DNA from: Gnetum montanum | Lineage: Eukaryota > Streptophyta > Gnetopsida > Gnetales > Gnetaceae | Length of the DNA: 64,000 nucleotides | Direction of reading: 5' to 3' | Assembly (NCBI GenBank): GCA_015680685.1 | Contig: MNCI01021506.1 | Span: forward strand, 315,861-379,860 | Shown: piece by piece, positions 60,161 to 64,000 of the stretch | Numbering within the stretch: the stretch's first letter is position 1 | How the letters are laid out: the number at the start of each line of letters is the position of its first letter | Made by a program: the position numbers and the translations under genes | The notes under the pieces: generated by a model | Seen by the model: only the letters and a program-made list of their open reading frames with translations | Told to the model about the DNA's origin: nothing | The model's database searches: none

Positions 60161-62110
60161 GTGTATCAGAATCTTCATTCCACTATTCATAACCTAGGTT
60201 TTGATACCCATGGGCACAAAGGATTTGAAAAAGGGATACGAACTCATGATAAAGGTGGACATTCTGATCGAAATCATGATCGGGGTCGAGATCGTAGGAG
60301 AGAAGGTAGTAGACACCATCATGGTGATGGTTCTCCTTCTTCTTCACCTTCATCATCTCCTTCACCCTCTCCTTCAATATCCAGATGCAGTCATAAAGAA
60401 AAAGACCATGGGGATAAAGGTAGGCAAAGTGGAAGTCATAGACGAAACAACCAGGAAAGGGGACGAGGGCACTCTAGAGAGTCACAACATAGAAGAAGGA
60501 AGAGTAGGGAACAATGTAGGCATCATAGGCGCCATGAACAAGATGATCACGATGAACCCCTACTCACTATTTGAAGTATGTTGGACATAACTGAGGCTGT
60601 TAGAATTCCAACAATACACCCAAAAGATAGTAGGATCAAGAGATTAGATATGAAAAATATCCCACAATTTGAATGGGGATACAACGCTAATCCTCAGAAT
60701 CACTTACAAGAATTCCATGATGCATGTGCCTTACAAACTATAGAGAATGAATGCAAAAACTTAAGTTTTTTTCATGGATACTAGTTAAAGAAGCGGAAAG
60801 CTGGTACTAGTCTTTAGAACCAAAATCCATTCATAAGTGGAGTACTATGTTAGAACAATTTAATGACAAGTACCAAACGTACTCCCGAGTGTCTAACTTG
60901 TGAAAGAAAATCCAAGGTTAGAAACAAGGAGGACATGAACCATTAGATGCTGTCATGGCCTGATATTATGCACTGTTACGCTATGTTTGGGCCATGGTTA
61001 TTCACAAAGGGATCAATTGTAGCATCTTGTGGATGGGCTTAGGCATGAAATGAGAGGAATCCTTGGGACTTATGCCCAAGGAAGACTATCCGAGCTTAGG
61101 TCCCATCAAATTCAAAGACTATTGGAGCAAGTTTCTAAGGAAGAAGGTGAGATATGGAAGAGAGAAAGTGTGGAAGAGTATAATTGAGATCCTTCCCTCC
61201 AAAAGAGGGGAGTAAGATTTTGTTAGGATGAAGAAGAATCATCACTCGAAGAGATGGTGAATAGGAAAACTTTGCCTATCCAAAAGTTGACATCAGAAGT
61301 ATCAGCAAAGGTAGATCAAATGTGGGATTCCCTAGATAATAGATTTCAATCTCTTCTTAAAATAGTAGAGGAGTCTAGAGAGCAAGGTAGTGATCACAAA
61401 AAAAGAAAAAGAGAGAAGCTAAATATGCACGTAGCAAGGATAAGGGCAAAGTTGCCATCATTGAAGAGGTTGTAGAGTCGAAAACAGACAATGATAGTGC
61501 ATGTGAAATATGTTAATATGACCATCCTAAGGGATGTTGCCCTATAATCTCACATTTGCAAGAGTCTAAGATGTATGCACTCAACCCACGATTGAACAAA
61601 TGGTAAGCACCCCGAAGGTTACCTTATCCCCAAGGTAACCCAAGACAGTTCCACCAACCCTTAACGTATTATCCAAGTGGAACGCCATCACAACCAATTG
61701 AGCAATATCAATAGTGACAACACCTAAAATCATGGGGAATGCCACCACCAAGGCAATAGTATCCTTACTGGCAACTTAACTCGTATGGATATTACGTGCA
61801 ACAGCCAATCTCCCCATGTGACTCTACTGGTCACATCACTCCTCAACCTCACTACCAAGCCCGTGAGTATTATGGGATTCCCTCTTCTAGGGGTGATATT
61901 TTGCAAGCATATCATCCTTCTCATATGGCCGCATCTCTTCCACCAATAGCTCCACTACCACGTGCTCCAGCTATGCAGGGTGAAATCCCTACCTAGCCGT
62001 AGCAACATAATGCCACAAGGGCTGTTAACTCTCAACCTATTATTGGTTCCAACAACCACATGAAGAAAAGGCCTTTCTTTAGAACCAATAGACCAACCAA
62101 GCCCCTATAA
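60161..62110 (+). pseudogene. gag of the plus-strand gypsy element
   Basis: An Arg/Ser/His-rich N-terminus (60161-60574; SPSSSPSSSPSPSPSISR, then DDHDEPLLTI) is followed by KRLDMKNIPQFEWGYNANPQ and HLQEFHDACALQTIENECKN, the start of the gag domain. After several stops, CEIC*YDHPKGCCP marks the Cys/His motif (about 61505). The tail is rich in Pro/Gln/Tyr (SYGYYVQQPISP). It aligns block by block with the gag at 1-1999. Multiple stops make it defective. Confidence 0.8.
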
Positions 62111-62155
62111 TTACAAGCGAATGATTCCTTAGACGCCTCAGTATCAATCAAAACT

Positions 62156-62749
62156 TTGGAGCCTCCTTCAACTCAACCACCACACTCAATGCATATGGTC
62201 ATGCTAACACATGTCGTCATCGATTGGATCAAAGCTGACCACCTTCCTAGGAAATTCTCTGATCCTAGGAGTCTTCTAATATACTTACAAACCATTGGGA
62301 ATGCACCATGCAAGGCTCTTTTGGATTTAGGTTTCGGTGCTAACTTGATTTCTCAAGAAATGTACAAGGCCTGTAACTTGCCTCCATTGAAAAAGAGCAA
62401 CATCCATCTATACTTGGCTGACCAGTCCATCACTGTCCCATTAGGACTGGTGGAAGACATTGTTACCACTATTTGTGGGTGGTCATACCCAACTAAATTC
62501 CTAGTGATTTGGGTGAACAACAGTAAGGGGGACTTCCCAATCATAATGGGAAGAGCATGGCTAAGCACCATTGACGCACACCTAGGAATCCATGATCTTT
62601 CCCTAGAAATATCAAGGGAAAATACATTCGGAAAGATTGAGAAGAAGAAAGTTTCGTACATCACATACAGTGACACAGGGTGTAATTGCATGCAGAGGTC
62701 ATGGTTTGTGCAAAGTTTAACATGGTCTGCATGTAATCAGTGTGCATAA
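62156..62749 (+). pseudogene. Retropepsin-like protease of the plus-strand gypsy element
   Basis: 197 codons open. The motif CKALLDLGFGANLISQEMYK is the retropepsin active-site region, but the expected D-S/T-G is D-L-G. LADQSITVPLGLVEDIVTTI and FPIIMGRAWLSTIDAHLGIH follow. The fold seems intact; the catalytic triad is altered. Confidence 0.75.
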
Positions 62750-63059
62750 GTGATCAACATACAAAGATGACTATATGTAGTAGCCACACAACAGGAAGAC
62801 ACCTAGTGGCTGATAGCTGATCAAGAAAGCAGTTCCCTCATATGCATGGAACCAACTAAGGGTTCGACTTATGCTTACATCAATAACATAGACACATTAG
62901 AACAAGTCCACCACCAACTTCCAAGTCTTAACCTTGAAAATGTCAACTGAGGGAAGTTGGAAATCCATGAGAAATTTAGGCAGGAGTCCCTCTAGCTGAA
63001 ACCATTGCCCACCGGTATGGAATACACATTCCTTAAAAATGGAAAATCGGTAATTATCA

Positions 63060-64000
63060 ATGCTAAGTTTGCTCCTCAATAGAAAGAAGAACTATTGAAG
63101 GTAATCAATAGATGGTTAAAAGCCTTCGCTTGGTTATATCCCAAATTAATTGGAATAGATCCTAGGATATGCCAACATAGGATTTACACTAAACCCTCCA
63201 TGAAGTCTCGAAGACAACTGCAAAGGCATTTGAATCCAAAGTTGAAGCAAGTAGTCAAGGAAGAAATCGAACAGCTTCTCAAGGCTAGGTTCATATACCC
63301 CATTGTTGATAGTGAATGGGTTAGCCCCTTAGTTATTGTGCCTAAAAAGGGAGGCAAATGGAGAGTGTGCATAGATTTCAGGCTATTGAATATGGCAACA
63401 TTCAAAGATCACTTTTCGTTCCCATTTGTAGACCAAGTCTTAGACACCATCGCAGGGCATCGCTACTACAGTTTTCTAGATGGATATAGTGGATATAATC
63501 AAATACAAATAGCCCTAGAAGACCAAGCCAAGACTACGTTCACCAGTCCTTGGGGAATGTTTGCATACAAATAGATGCTGTTAGGCTTGTGCAATGCCCC
63601 TGCAACATTTCAATGACTAGTTCTAAGCATCTTCCAACAGCAGATAGGAAATCGTGTAGAAGTCTTTATGGATGATTTTTCCACCTATGAAGCAAAGTTT
63701 GATCAAGCCTTGGAATGGTTAGAGAAAGTGTTAAAAAGATGTGTAGAAAAAAATTTGAGACTCAACTGGCAGAAAAGCCATTTGATGATCCAAGAGGGCA
63801 TAGTACTAGGGCACAAAATCTCACACACAGGGATAGAGGTAGACCCCAAGAAAATCAATGTTATTTGAGGAATTACCCGTCAATTGGAAACTGTCAAAGA
63901 TATTCAATCATTCCTTGGATATACTAGCTACTATAGGAGATTTATTGAGAACTTTTCAAAGGTTTCCAAACCATTGGTGGAATTAACGAAAAAGGATGTA
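63060..64000 (+). pseudogene. Reverse transcriptase of the plus-strand gypsy element (partial)
   Basis: The 159-codon frame 63095-63574 shows EEIEQLLKARFIYPIVDSEW, VIVPKKGGKWRVCIDFR and FLDGYSGYNQIQIA. After TAG at 63572 and TGA at about 63614 it continues with LLGLCNAPATFQ, VFMDDFSTYEAKF (the catalytic xMDD), GIVLGHKISHTGIEVDPKKI and [23 protein letters not shown] and the motif spacing fit the Tat/Athila branch. Three single stop codons and no large loss indicate recent inactivation. It is cut by the window edge. Confidence 0.88.

Larger units (their letters stand above)
58539..64000 (+). mobile_element. Ty3/gypsy Tat/Athila-like retrotransposon, 5' part (plus)
   Basis: LTR (58539-59538), PBS (59540-59557), gag (about 60161-62110), protease (62156-62749), reverse transcriptase (about 63060 to the window end). 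Integrase and the 3' LTR lie beyond. It is the only copy here with reverse transcriptase and so the best model of the autonomous partner. It is broken by many stops in gag and a few in pol. Confidence 0.9.

Overview
The window is plant nuclear DNA. It holds genes with canonical GT-AG introns, an acidic CCCH-type RNA-modification gene and a brassinosteroid-type cytochrome P450. Around them are Ty3/gypsy (Tat/Athila-like) and Ty1/copia elements, a plant L1-type LINE, tRNA-derived SINEs, a hAT MITE and one Caulimoviridae-like fragment. A CYP90A-type gene implies a vascular plant. Large introns full of repeats suggest a big genome, but I cannot name the species. The sequence is draft quality: three isolated single Ns (28199, 29893, 58786) and one 885-base gap (56327-57211).

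Layout. 1-2999: 5' end of a minus-strand Ty3/gypsy element (gag, PBS, LTR). 3086-3980: plus-strand solo LTR of the same broad family, then a decayed LTR end to about 4618. 5549-8127: complete 8-exon CYP90A/CPD-like P450 on the minus strand, whose eight exons join in frame to 504 codons. 8128-10476: its upstream region and the intergenic spacer. 10477-24395: complete 14-exon gene on the minus strand for a TrmA/TRMT2-type tRNA (uracil-5-)methyltransferase with an N-terminal CCCH zinc finger (823 codons). Its introns carry two SINEs, a hAT MITE, a pararetrovirus-like capsid fragment and an unidentified pseudogene. 24960-29700: decayed LINE interrupted by a SINE. 30401-51660: three same-direction [LTR + accessory ORF] blocks with gag or protease remnants, apparently non-autonomous Ty3/gypsy derivatives without reverse transcriptase. 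52300-55550: low-complexity and repeat-rich DNA. 55547-58331: Ty1/copia remnant broken by a gap and by a gypsy LTR fragment. 58539-64000: 5' portion of a plus-strand Tat/Athila-like element with a 1000-base LTR, PBS, gag, protease and reverse transcriptase; it runs off the window.

The only two apparently functional host genes lie tail-to-head on the minus strand, the methyltransferase upstream of the P450. They are not functionally linked: one modifies tRNA, the other makes steroid hormones. Everything else is mobile DNA in various states of decay.

The most interesting structures are the retrotransposon family whose LTRs end in TGATGAG...CTCATCA and carry different short tandem repeats in each copy's U3; its gag-bearing derivatives in which pol is replaced by a long coiled-coil ORF preceded by a U3-like TATA plus GATATT module; and the clean hAT MITE and SINE family inside or near the tRNA methyltransferase gene.
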